NCBI GenBank assembly: GCA_002261195.1
Contig: MVBO01000049.1
Location: forward strand, 1 to 64,000
Length of the DNA stretch: 64,000 bases
Direction: 5' to 3'
From: Bifiguratus adelaidae
Taxonomy: Eukaryota; Mucoromycota; Endogonomycetes; Endogonales
Part shown: positions 45,564-55,941 of the stretch, piece after piece
Position numbering within the stretch: position 1 is the stretch's first letter
Layout: each line of letters begins with the position of its first letter
The notes under the pieces: model-generated
Seen by the model: the letters and a program-made list of their open reading frames with translations, nothing else
What the model was told of the DNA's origin: nothing
Database searches by the model: none
Program-made: the position numbers and the translations under genes

Positions 45564-47505
45564 TTACATGCGTCGCTTATGTACAAGCTCGGCCATCCAA
45601 TGGACAACAGCCATAATGTATCCTTGAAAGAAGGATAGGATCGAGAACCACCATGATGTCTTGGTGGGTGGTTCGGGCTCGACCACTTGATCAGGCGGTA
45701 TGAGAGAGCAACCGGATACATTGACCGTTGTCGGATACTCGATTTCAGTGACAAAAAATGGTTCTTTATCGTTTATGCTGATGGGCTGAATCCGTGGTAA
45801 GGGTGAATGACTGTATGCGAGAGGTGAAGGGCAGGATGGTCGGCGATTGCAGAGCTCATGAGAAGACAAATGAAACGCGATTGAGGAAGATTTGCCTAAG
45901 TCAGTGATGGGATTGAGTGGTCGTCGGGCGTAAAGATTGACGGGAATGCTACCAACGGAGGAAGCGCGCTTAGTGGGGTACTGTACATCGTCACTTCCAT
46001 AGCTGCTATTGGGACTTGAGGGGGGAGACAATGGGTCGGGTTCGCGACTACTGGATCGAGAATGTCCCGGGACTCGCAGCTTCATTTTAGGCTCCATTTC
46101 GCCTGCTGCAGTAACAGGGCCAGCCTCCACTGATAACCGAGAGTTACCAGAACTTTTGCTGACTCGACTTGAGGCGGCGCTTGGACGTCTGGACGAGCTG
46201 AACGTCCGTTTCATGCCTTCAGGTCGAAAGGCCACCTTGGGATGATTCATGTCGATTAAACCAGCCGCAACCGAAAAAGTTCTTGTCATTTTTGGTACCG
46301 CAGCAATTGTGGCGCGAGCATCTAGTGCTGGCTTTCTGGGTAGATTAGGAGATGATCCTGGTGCTTGAGGTGGAGGATTTTCATATGTGAAAGTGCGTTC
46401 AATGGCCGCGGGAGGTTTGACCTGAATAGATGCCTGAACCTTTGCCCATTGTTCCATATTTCTGTCCAATTCGACCACGAAGACTGAAGCACCGTCCCAA
46501 AGTTGGGCCAAACCTTCAAAGAAAGGCTTTACAATAAAGCTGACAAATTTCAGGCTGATGTCTGGCTGATGTGATGCCATACGGTCCATGTTTGGACTCA
46601 AAGGTAATCCCAGGGCCTTTTCTGTATCGCCTTGTCGCCAAAACTCCTGACAGATCAGATCTGACCAGCATTTGTTGAGCTTCCATGGTCGGACAGTGTT
46701 AGAAATATCAGAAGCATGTAACAAAATGTTCAAGAAGCCTTGGCGGATGTCTAGTGGTATGGTTTCTGCGCTCACGTAAGTCGAAATGCTTCCAAAGGTG
46801 CGTACATAGTCGCTAATCTTGTCTTGCAGTTCGAAATGGAAGCTCATATCTGTTGCTAGTATCATTTCGCAAATGGTTTCCCGAATGTCTTCCTCCGTCG
46901 CTCCTGCGTTACTCAAATGAATGCCTTCTAAGATCGGATGGATGTCGAGAAGATCCATGGTCAATGCGCACGACTGATTCTCTAGCACCGAAATGTTGTT
47001 ATACAAGGCGGCTACTTCGCTCTTGGAATTGACATGGAAGAGATTGTTGTAGCCATCCTATGGATAACAACATATTAGGACGAGCATTAGCACAGAAGGC
47101 CCTAGAAGGAGCTGGTTTACCTACATGGCCAATGTCATGACAAAGTGCGCCAATGATAGCGGCTGTTACATCAGTTATTCTAAGGTACCTCTTTGCTCCG
47201 AGACGCCACAGCATATCGTACAAGACGCATGTGACATCCACAGCATGTCGGAAAGAATGATATGGGTTGTCCAGATAACTAGCTTCGATATCATCAATAA
47301 GCCTATTCAGAGCAACCTCGGATAGCCCAAGGAAGGACACGATCTCAAGATCGTGAAAAACCTTGACGACAAGGGCATGAAGCTCAAGCCTCGACACTTC
47401 AAGTGTGTTTGTGTTCAAGTCAATGACCAGATCTTGAACCTTTGGCTCTCCAGATGATTCCTGACTCCCGTCTATGGAGTTTAGACAGTCACTGAGTGCA
47501 TTCAT
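45564..47505 (-). CDS. Class I cyclic-nucleotide phosphodiesterase with C-terminal membrane tail
   Basis: Two exons (47505-47125, 47057-45564) give 624 residues. The HD-type catalytic domain shows SYLDNPYHSFRHAVDVTCVL, AIIGALCHDIGHDGYNNLFH across the junction, NNISVLENQSCALTMDLL and LLHASDISNTVRPWKLNKCW; the metal-binding His/Asp set (HxxxH-HD-D) is complete, as is the glutamine-pocket region SFIVKPFFEGLAQLW. The enzyme hydrolyses cAMP and/or cGMP. A Ser-rich linker of ~230 residues follows. The last ~30 residues hold a hydrophobic stretch (SWWFSILSFFQGYIMAVVHW) before a basic end, as in tail-anchored proteins. Fungal Pde2 relatives usually lack this. The donor (GTAGGT) was chosen over the overlapping GTAAAC one to keep the catalytic motif in frame. 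Confidence 0.92.
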
Positions 47506-48099
47506 TCGTAGGCAAAGCACTACTCCGTACAAGAGAAGAAAGCGACGAAAGGAATGACCCTTGCCAGTTTCAGCCACACTAGCCACACTATGACATCACC
47601 TTTTTCGTGGCTGGTGGCTGATAAATAAATGTGAGCGAATGGCGTTCCTTTGGCACATGCACACACGCAACAGGGACACCGATAAAATTCGGATGAGATG
47701 ACCTCGAGGAGCTCCATGGGAGCAACTTCATCGTACTATTCCCCGCGTAATCTCGTTTAGTATCGAATTGCTTTCTCGGAAATGCGGATTATTTACAAGA
47801 ATGCTTTGTCCATTTTTGGATCCTCTATGTAGCATATGTCAGCAACCAATCTGATGAGCGTCATCTGCAAGATGTGTTACACAGAACACATTCTACCAGG
47901 CGATCACAAATTGCAGCGCTTGCGTTCCATTCAGCCCGGTCAACAGTATCGTGTTCCCGCATAGGCGGCTCGTAGAAAAGTATGAATTACGACGTCGTCA
48001 ACCTGTTTAGCAAGTTCATAGCTGTCATAGGCTATTTAAATTCTCCCGACACGTAACATCATATGATGAACCAGCCCCATCGGGATAGCTAGCATTTTT
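47506..48099. other. Intergenic stretch upstream of the phosphodiesterase
   Basis: Probable phosphodiesterase promoter and leader. The minus-strand frame is open to 47586 without an ATG. Nothing else was seen. Confidence 0.35.
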
Positions 48100-49110
48100 G
48101 AGGCTTATCATGACTGCTTGCTATGCTCCGTAAGGCAACATTCAATCAAAGCTATTCGTTCAGAATGTTTGACTTTGCATAGCCAGCAAGTTCAAAAGAA
48201 AGGGTTATGTTTAAGGATCTATATACATTGTATCTGTATCTTGCGTTGTTCTCTGCGTCGCGTTCATTTTGCGGTCTTGGCAAGAACATCTCGGATCTCG
48301 CAGCTATCCTCGCGAACTCGTTGTCGTGTTTCTGAAGTACCTGTACGCGTTCCCTTACGTCTGCGAATAATCATTCAAGACGATCTTCTTCGCCGACATT
48401 TTCTTGGACTCACTGTGATTTCTATAGCCTGAATCCCTGCTTCATGATCTTCCTTTCATCGATGGCAATAGTCTCGGACAGAAACCTGCCAAAATCAGTG
48501 ATGAACCTGTCCCATAGTTCTACGAAAAGGTTAACGTCAGCATGATAGCCCGTCTTCCGTTAAGCTATTGGTATACGGTCATCAGGCTTACCTTGGCTTG
48601 TAACTTGGGCGTCATTGGGGTACTTCTCGGGGGCTCATTATTATTGAGAATGTAGATGCGTTTGAGGTCGATTGACGACATCGCAGCAGCCTGCATCAGT
48701 GGCTATCAGTCGTTCATCATTTTTCTAAGGTCGTCGAAACGTCTTCGATGATGCAGAGTTAGTCCTCCTCGGTTAACCCTGGCGAATGGTCAGTCAATAT
48801 GCGGTCTGGTTGGTCGTTGATCAATTCGTAGTCTGTTCGAGAGCCTGGGCCTTCCGCCGAGTTCCATGGTTTAATCTGGAATGTATGGGTCTTGTAATTG
48901 AGAAAGAAAGAGATCGATCGGGACTCTGGTGTTGGGAATTGAGCATACATCCTTGAAGGTTACAGAGCTTGACCGAATCCAAATGTCTGGCATAAGCACA
49001 CTTGGCGACGGTACCCCAAGGGGACCGCACACGGTGTAAGTATACATTGAGCATGGAAAACAGTTGACAGACCTGCCACCTAACTAAGGAGTGACCTCCG
49101 CACGGTCCGC
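48100..49110 (-). other. Unresolved gene-like region with several coding-looking segments
   Basis: On the minus strand several segments read like protein but could not be joined with confidence. Around 48950-48762: MYAQFPTPESRSISFFLNYK, then THTFQIKPWNSAEGPGSRTD, ending GLTEED and TAA. Around 48690-48600: SSIDLKRIYILNNNEPPRST with TPMTPKLQAK before a good GTAAGC donor. After a 70-base intron-like stretch ending CTCGTAG: LWDRFITDFGRFLSETIAID then ERKIMKQ. Around 48350-48150: ERVQVLQKHDNEFARIAARS then EMFLPRPQNERDAENNARYK. The donor and acceptor phases of the second and third segments do not match by one base. This may be one or two multi-exon genes with microexons, or decaying genes. No family recognised. 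Confidence 0.35.
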
Positions 49111-49389
49111 ATGGCCAGCTCAACCAAGTCGGGCGGAGCGCCGCTGATGGATCTGTTGGAGGAGAATGCTATTTACAAACATGAACTGTCTAGGATACGG
49201 GAAACCAATCGATGCGGACAGGAAGAGGTAAACCCTGTTGGTAGACAATCCGTGGCGATGAAAAATGGGAAGACTGGCGAGATATTCCATGAGGTGCGTC
49301 TGTTGACTGAGCATGAATATATCACAGTGTTCAAAGACTTACAAGAAAATGAGCGCCTTTGGCCCAACATCGTACTTGTGATGGATTAA
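49111..49389 (+). CDS. Small hypothetical protein, 92 residues
   Basis: An ATG-started frame (MASSTKSGGAPLMDLLEENA onward) with an amphipathic start, a charged middle and a compact end RLLTEHEYITVFKDLQENER. The composition is protein-like, but there is no family match and no second exon was found. It overlaps the 5' side of the unresolved minus-strand region, so one of the two is probably wrong. Confidence 0.35.
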   Translation: MASSTKSGGAPLMDLLEENAIYKHELSRIRETNRCGQEEVNPVGRQSVAMKNGKTGEIFHEVRLLTEHEYITVFKDLQENERLWPNIVLVMD

Positions 49390-49768
49390 GTGAAATCACG
49401 AAAAGGATACTTTAAATTGTACTTTAAGCCCACTGAATTGGTATGTTCTTCAGTCCTCTTTTAATGTTGAGCGAATATTGGTCGATAACGTACATTGAAA
49501 CTCGTGAATATCCAAGACAGGCGCCAGGAAGTTAAAATGATCTACTCTGGTGATCTACTCTGGTGTAATGGAGTTAACGCGTAGAAGGTTTGCGGCTGGA
49601 CAATGGCGCAACTGCTCCATTATAGAGTTCACTGACAATTTCCCTTTTTGTACATATTCGTCGGCGAAAGTTTTCTAACTTTTGACTCGGTGGAGTTAGA
49701 TAAAGGGTGTTCACGGCCTGCATTCTGCGCTGTTTCTCCCTCTTTTGCGACAAATCTCCAATCTTGTC
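49390..49768. other. Intergenic stretch before the GcvT gene
   Basis: 379 bases. At 49536-49565 the unit GATCTACTCTGGT occurs twice in a row. Pyrimidine-rich just before the GcvT start (CTGTTTCTCCCTCTTTTG). Nothing else was seen. Confidence 0.4.
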
Positions 49769-51106
49769 ATGAACCACGCGACTCGCGCAGCTGCGGCTTG
49801 CCGCTCATTCGGCCTTGCGTCCAGAATATCCGCAAGGGGTTACGCTTCATCGGTGTCTGAACAGGTAAGGCTCTTTCCGTCATATAGCATCTAAAGGAGG
49901 TCCGTTGCTGACAGTGAGCTATAAAGGACCTCAAAAAGACCACACTCTATGATTTTCACATCAAGCATGGAGGGAAAATGGTGCCTTTTGCAGGATATTC
50001 CATGCCAGTCCAATATTCAAACATGGGTGTCCTGGCATCACATTTGCACACCCGTGAGAAAGCGTCCATTTTCGATGTATCTCACATGCTCCAGACCAGG
50101 TAGTTTGCATGCACAGGCGCTCTCCGCTTTGATCATTGACACCTACATTGCATTCCAAAGAGTCACCGGTCAGGATCGGCACAAATTCTACGAAATACTA
50201 ACCGTTGCCGATCTTCAAAATATGCCTGTTGGTCAAGGCACCCTCTCAGTATTCACGAATGAGAATGGCGGTATAATTGATGACACCATTCTCATGCAAC
50301 AGGAGGATTCTCTGTACATTGTCTCCAACGCTGCCTGTGCCGAAAAGGATTTGGCTCACATTCGCAAGCATCTCAAAGCTTTCCAAGACAAGGGTGGAGA
50401 CGTGGATGTGAAGGTCATTGATGATCACTCGCTGATTGCCATTCAAGGTCCAAAGGCCATGCAGGCACTTGAGAGGATTGCGGGCGAGAAGCTTACGAAC
50501 ATGAACTTTATGACTGGTCGATTGATGACCATTCGTGGTGTTCCTGTCCATGTCGCTCGGTCCGGTTATACTGGAGAGGATGGATTCGAACTTTCCATTC
50601 CATCTGGTGATGTAATTCAACTCACTGAAAGCTTGTTGCAGGACAAGGACGTGCAACTTGCTGGACTAGGCCCAAGAGACAGTCTTCGTTTGGAGGCCGG
50701 CCTCTGCTTGTACGGAAACGATCTTGATGATACCACGACACCCGTTGAAGCAGGTCTCACCTGGACCATCGCTAAATCCCGCCGAGAAACTGGAGGTTTC
50801 CTGGGCGCTGAGCATATTCTACCTCAAATCAAGGGTGGAGTCAGTCGACGTCGTGTCGGTCTCTTCGTCGAAGGTGCTCCGGCTCGCGAAGGAGCAGAGA
50901 TTCTCGACATGAATGGAAACACTGTGGGCAAAGTGACGTCGGGTGGTCCTTCCCCTTGTTTGAAGAAGAACATTGCCATGGGATACGTCAAGAACGGGCT
51001 TCACAAGAGTAACACTGATCTGCAGGTGAAGGTACGAGGAAAGCTACAAATGGCCAAGGTGACCAAAATGCCATTTGTACCATCCAACTATTACAAGGCA
51101 CCTTAA
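49769..51106 (+). CDS. GCV1: Mitochondrial aminomethyltransferase, glycine cleavage system T protein
   Basis: Three exons (49769-49864, 49927-50099, 50161-51106) give 404 residues, the usual length. The N-terminal ~30 residues (Ala/Arg/Ser-rich, no acids) are a matrix presequence. [40 protein letters not shown] and [19 protein letters not shown] open the folate-binding fold, with the catalytic-site Asp in [20 protein letters not shown] and the folate contact in [20 protein letters not shown]. It transfers the aminomethyl carbon from the H protein to tetrahydrofolate in the matrix. Confidence 0.96.
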
Positions 51107-51160
51107 AAACAATTATTCACATGTACTGTTCTGCTAATCTCATAATACATGGCTTCCAAG

Positions 51161-51941
51161 TCACCCGCTATAAGCCTCCTCCACGTTATCTTCATCCAGT
51201 CCAAATGGGTAACTGATGGGACTCGAGTTTGTGGGTGGTATAGGTGGAGACGTCAGCTCTCCTTCTGTACCGAACACCGGCGAGGGTCCCGGCGAGAGCA
51301 TGGGGATGAATACATCTGGGGACAGGTCGGACATCCCTGAGCTCATGGAGTCAAAGTCAATCTCGTCATTGTCCAAGATGTCCATTGTTGGCACTGCTCT
51401 ATCCAAATTTGTGATATCGCGTGAACTCGTATGTTCAGGTACGCGTTGATGGGCGTCTTGTAAAGCGCGCTTGCGATGGGAAACCGCTTTAAGATGAGGG
51501 ACGGTTTGCGCGACATTTTGCATCGGTATAGACAGCTCAAAGATGTACTTTGTTTTGCTGGCCTTTAGTATGATACCACGATTGCTGTCGCTGAAAATGT
51601 ATCGATCTCGGATATACCATGGTCGTTGTACTAAAGTTACTCAGCATCTGCTACGAGGCCGGTAAAGCGCAACAAAGTAGATCGCTTACATCCACGCAAA
51701 TCCAACTCATCGTCTTTGATGTGCCAGTTGGTGTTGCCGCCGTATCGAACGAGTGAAATCATCAACATCTAGCATCCTTTCAGCAGAGCCCATTTAGAGA
51801 ACATGACTGTACGTACAAACACCTTGCCACGTAGTTGACCACTTTCTGTATATCGCCTAGCCATTGCTTGCTTGTCCACCCTAGAGTGATCGATGAGTCG
51901 ATCGATGTGCCAACATCATCGCTACTGACTCTGCCTGCCAT
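51161..51941 (-). CDS. Orphan protein, 225 residues
   Basis: Three exons (51941-51813, 51768-51690, 51630-51161), all in frame. The first ~110 residues look folded: ITLGWTSKQWLGDIQKVVNY, MISLVRYGGNTNWHIKDDEL, LQRPWYIRDRYIFSDSNRGI then ILKASKTKYIFELSIPMQNV. The last ~110 are acidic and Ser/Pro-rich, ending FGLDEDNVEEAYSG, like a transcription-activation region. I do not recognise the family. The first donor (GTACAG after TAC) was chosen because the nearby GTGTTT and GTACGT sites lead to a stop. Confidence 0.65.
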
Positions 51942-52297
51942 TGAAGTGATATTTGGACGACCGTGTCATTAATAACAAACAATTGTGTCGAGGGACAATC
52001 CATGCAGGAATGTAAAGCAGCAAGTCCATCGCTCATGGAGCACGAAGGAACACTTTACACTGACTCATTACATCCAATGTCTCCCCATTGTCCTTCAAAA
52101 TGAATGAAATTCCCCTTAGCTAATCTTTGCCCGCGAAATTCACAAGCTTCAATTTCAGGTTGTCAGCAGGTGAAGTTTTGGTCTTATCCTCTTTCTTGCT
52201 TTCCCCTCTCTCTCTCCTTTCTTCCTTCCCTGTCTTATCTATTGGTGTAGCTTGCCTTGTTCTCGTTTAGGTCATCTGTCTGGTGCTCATTAATAAG
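51942..52297. other. Divergent promoter region
   Basis: 356 bases between the orphan gene (minus) and the carrier at 52298 (plus). Strongly C/T-rich at about 52180-52245 (TTTCCCCTCTCTCTCTCC). No gene was seen. Confidence 0.4.
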
Positions 52298-53352
52298 ATG
52301 ACTTCGAAAAGTGCTCCACCGCTCCCACCCTTCGGACATGCTGTTGCGGGTGCCGCAGGGGCTATGTTTGCATTGGCGGTTGTGTATCCTCTTGACATGT
52401 AAGCAAAAGGTCCAGATGATCCGTTTACCTGGGATGTCAATGCCTAATTACTCGTGTTTCCCAGCATTAAAACTCGGCTACAAGTTCAAAGCAAGTCCGA
52501 GAGCAAGGGCGAATCAAAAGAGACACATTACAAATCAACTAGCGACGCATTTGTTCAAATACTTCGGCAGGAAGGCATCACCGGCCTGTATGCGGGCTTA
52601 CCATCGGCTCTAGTGGGTGTTGCTTCCACCAATTTCACATACTTTTACTTTTACTCGTCGCTGCGGAAACGATCCAATCCATCCGGCAAGACGCTGTCAA
52701 CGGCAGGAGAACTGGCCCTAGGGGCAGCCGCAGGTGCACTTGCAACCATTTTTACCATTCCGGTCTCAGTCATCACGACACTTCAACAGACTCTACCTCC
52801 TACCGAAAGACAATCGTTGTGGGGTACAGGTTGCAGCATCGTAAAGGAGGATGGCCCTCAAGGTCTTTGGAGAGGTTTGCAACCTTCTCTGGTGCTTTGT
52901 GTCAATCCCGCCATTACCTACGGATCCTTTGAGAAGATCAAGGAGCTCACACTGAAGACTCTGAAGCGAACTACTCTTACCCCGCTTCTTGCATTCTACG
53001 TGGGAGCTTTTGCCAAGACATTGGCGACCATCGTCACATACCCGTACATTATGGCCAAAGTACGCATGCAATACAAACCTCCCAAGGAACTCCGCGAGCG
53101 GACACCTGAATACAAGGGTGCGTTGGATGTTCTTGCCCGTACGTTGAAGAATGATGGCATTTTGGGATGGTACAAGGTGGGATCCAAAACTCATGATTAA
53201 ACATTGGACACTGACAAGTCAATCAGGGCATGTCGGCTCAAATCACAAAGGCTGTTCTCTCTCAAGCCCTGCTATTTATGATGAAAGACATCTTCACCAA
53301 CTATACAGTGTTGGCCTACGCAATCGCTAGAAGAATGACTGCAAAGGCATAA
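52298..53352 (+). CDS. SLC25 carrier of the peroxisomal PMP47/ANT1 type, copy 2
   Basis: Three exons (52298-52398, 52465-53176, 53227-53352) give 312 residues. Repeat 1 has FGHAVAGAAGAMFALAVVYP with LDIIKTRLQVQ (complete PxD..KTR), repeat 2 LALGAAAGALATIFTIPVSV, repeat 3 FYVGAFAKTLATIVTYPYIM with AKVRMQ. EGITGLYAGLPSALVGVAST, PAITYGSFEKIKEL and NDGILGWYKGMSAQITKAVL are diagnostic of the yeast Ant1/human SLC25A17 group. It probably exchanges adenine nucleotides or CoA-type cofactors over the peroxisomal membrane. It keeps the family motifs better than copy 1 and is the likelier orthologue of Ant1. Confidence 0.93.
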
Positions 53353-53421
53353 ATGTGTAAATGCTCATAAGAGAAATTAGAGAAGTTTCATTGAACGCGT
53401 CGCGCATGGTGGAAAAGGCGC

Positions 53422-54323
53422 ATGACTGAACTCAGCTCGGATATCGACCTCCCGCTCTATACGGATACTTCGTCCCTCCGTGCCACGCCTGCCGAAAGCC
53501 GAAGGGAGTCTTCGATTCCTTCGTTCCTGAACGTACAGGAAAACGATGTCGAGCTCAACGAGGACGTACAAACAATTACCGAGGCATGGGTGAATGAGCG
53601 CATGGCGCCAGAGATTCTACCCTATCACTTTGAAGCCATCGAGAATCTCATCGAAACGCTAGACTTTCAGGTCAGTCTTTGGACTCGCTCACGTCACCTT
53701 CACTTGTGCCTGACTTTCTGCGCAGGCAGAAAACGTGTCCCATGGCCTGACCCAGAGCGTGGAAAGCAAGTTTGTGAGTATGCTTTATCAGACAGAAATG
53801 GAGCGCATCAAGTTTGTGATCCGTAGCTACCTAAGGACACGACTATACAAGGTATTTAACTTGTTGCCTGCCCGGCAAATGCAAACTCTTACCATCTGCT
53901 CTCGTAGATTGAAAAGTTTGCGGTATACTTTTTGTCAACGCCAGAATACAAGAGTCGACTATCACCCGCCGAAATAGAATACGCAGAAAAGTAAGTCCTG
54001 ATCCACGTACGCGGCCGTGAATGACAGGTATCAGATACAAGGCCCTTCTCGAACACCATTTCCACACGACATTTCTACAACAACTACCCGTGAAACAACA
54101 GAGTTTGAACGACGAGAGTGAAAATCCAGCCGCTTCCATGATTCCTAAACCCGATCTTGATGCAGCCGTGTTCGCTCGAGTCATTGAAGACATTGGCGAG
54201 TTCCAATTGGAATCAGGCTCAACGCAAGGCGAATATCTAGAGATGAGACAAGGTGACATCTATTTTCTTCGATACATGGATATAAAGACTCTCTTGGAAA
54301 CCAAGAGGATCAAGTTACTTTGA
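53422..54323 (+). CDS. SLD5: GINS complex subunit Sld5
   Basis: Four exons (53422-53670, 53726-53851, 53908-53990, 54035-54323) give 248 residues. After an acidic leader the helical A domain reads TEAWVNERMAPEILPYHFEA, SMLYQTEMERIKFVIRSYLR, YKIEKFAVYFLSTPEYKSRL and LSPAEIEYAEKYKALLEHHF. The beta-rich C domain ends GDIYFLRYMDIKTLLETKRI then KLL. This is the Sld5 pattern (RSYLR and the final LL region). GINS joins Mcm2-7 and Cdc45 to form the replicative helicase. The last acceptor (at 54033-54034) restores the KYKALL helix. Confidence 0.93.
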
Positions 54324-54346
54324 CCATAGACAAAGATTTGGGAATT

Positions 54347-55608
54347 CTAACTGTACAATAGAGTAGCTTTTTTACAATCGTGTTCTGCTTGCAGGATCCA
54401 TCCTAGCACGACGTGCATTTCATCTCCTTGTTGCCAATTGGCAAAGCGTGCCTTGACTAGAGTGTTGAAGAGATGGCGCGATAGACGGTGTCGCGTCAAG
54501 GCGGGTAAAGAGGTGGTAGGGAGGTGTCTCTGTCAGCCTCATCGGATGAAAGAGTGTCACCTGCTCGACAATGCGAGAATAGGGGTCGAATGAGTTTAAG
54601 CACCTCGGTAGGGACGAAAATGCCGGCGAGACAGAGGTCGCACAGGAATAGAATGGTGGCACAGGTATCTTGAGCTTTTGGTTCAATGGGGAGGGATGAT
54701 GACGAGTGCCTAATGATATTTGAGAACCGATCCGTCAGGTGCTCTTTGATGGTTTCAAGTTGACTTGCGCTGGACAACTCGAATAGCGTTTGTATATCTT
54801 CATTCAGTCGTGCAAGGAAGGCGGCGTGAACGTAAAAGGGTGAGGTAGGTGATTCAATGGGATCGTCGAGTGGATCATTTCGTGGAGGGCTGGGCGGTAA
54901 CGGGACGGCCGATCGCGTGGGAGGCGGATGGCTTCCGGCCCAGTGTAATTTACTTGGGATGTCGGATGTAAAGTAAGTTCTTGAGCCAGCGTCCGATTCT
55001 AGCGGTGGCGTGAGTCGGCTAGATGACGTGTAGGATTGTGTATGTGAACAGTCCATGCCATGTGTGTTCCATGCGCAATCGAGTGCTCCAATGTCCATAA
55101 CCATATCCCATACAATCCGCGTAACAGACAATATGTATGCCTCCAACTCAACTTCCCATCCAGTATCTGATGTGGAATCGTAAATATGGTTGCACGCGTT
55201 GAGTGATAGATTGTAAACACCACGATCTAAGGCGAGGACATGCTGCCTCATTGTCTCCGCTGCTCCAACTTTCCGTCGCTTGTGCTTGTAATCGGATGCA
55301 CTTGTCGTCAAAGTGGAACCGCTAGCTCTGACAAGTCGCTGCTGAAGACGCAACAAGTTGGAAATCCCAATATAAAGATGTAAAGGAAACGGAGGCATCG
55401 GCGCATACGAATCTGTCGGAAAGCACTTGTACGTGCCGCGAATGATGTCGAGAGGCCATGATCGAAGTTGTCTGCTGGCTTGCGAGAGGGCTACAAGGTC
55501 ATGGAAGGGCAGAAGAGCGCCGATGTGTGATAATATATCAAATGGCATAGAGTTCAACGTCGGACGTATGGACGCAGGGTATGATCGAACCGTTTCCGAC
55601 GGCATCAT
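54347..55608 (-). CDS. F-box protein of unknown target
   Basis: Model with two exons (55608-54604, 54529-54347), 395 residues. The F-box is near the N-terminus: LNSMPFDILSHIGALLPFHD then LVALSQASRQLRSWPLDIIR. The rest is helical with a Ser/Pro-rich insert (residues ~200-260) and shows DTCATILFLCDLCLAGIFVP. Without the intron the frame ends at 54496 after a nonsense-looking tail. With GTGCTT as donor (54603) and the AG at 54530-54531 the protein gains LSRHLFNTLVKARFANWQQG and DEMHVVLGWILQAEHDCKKA, which look coding, and the stop comes 23 bases from the convergent Sld5 stop. I prefer this version. F-box proteins recruit targets to SCF ubiquitin ligases. Confidence 0.75.
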
Positions 55609-55941
55609 TGTTCGTGGCGGCGTTAGACGTATCAAAAGGTGGTTCGTGCGAGAGAATCGTCAGCGATGGTTATAAAAGCCCACTTGGTGGAACCATAATG
55701 TCAGCGGTAACGAAGAAGAATAAACCACTGACCATGTTGTGAAAACGACCTCAATCGGGACAATGGGAACGGATCGAGGATCGCGGACAAGGAACTACAA
55801 TGATTGCCTATTTTGGGATGGTACAATTCCGTAGTGTGGCTTCAGCTGGGATGCCATCATGTCGGAGGCATGAGACGTTGCGAAAGTTCTATTTGTCCAT
55901 GGCGTAATCATGATGACTCTTTGAGGGATGGAAGGATATAT
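55609..55941. other. Promoter of the F-box gene and 3' region of the PPR gene
   Basis: 333 bases; both flanking genes are on the minus strand. Nothing else was seen. Confidence 0.35.

Noticed and set aside
48118-48432. Plus-strand open frame of 104 codons
   Set aside because: Cys/Arg-rich and unlike protein; it is the complement of a better-looking minus-strand segment.
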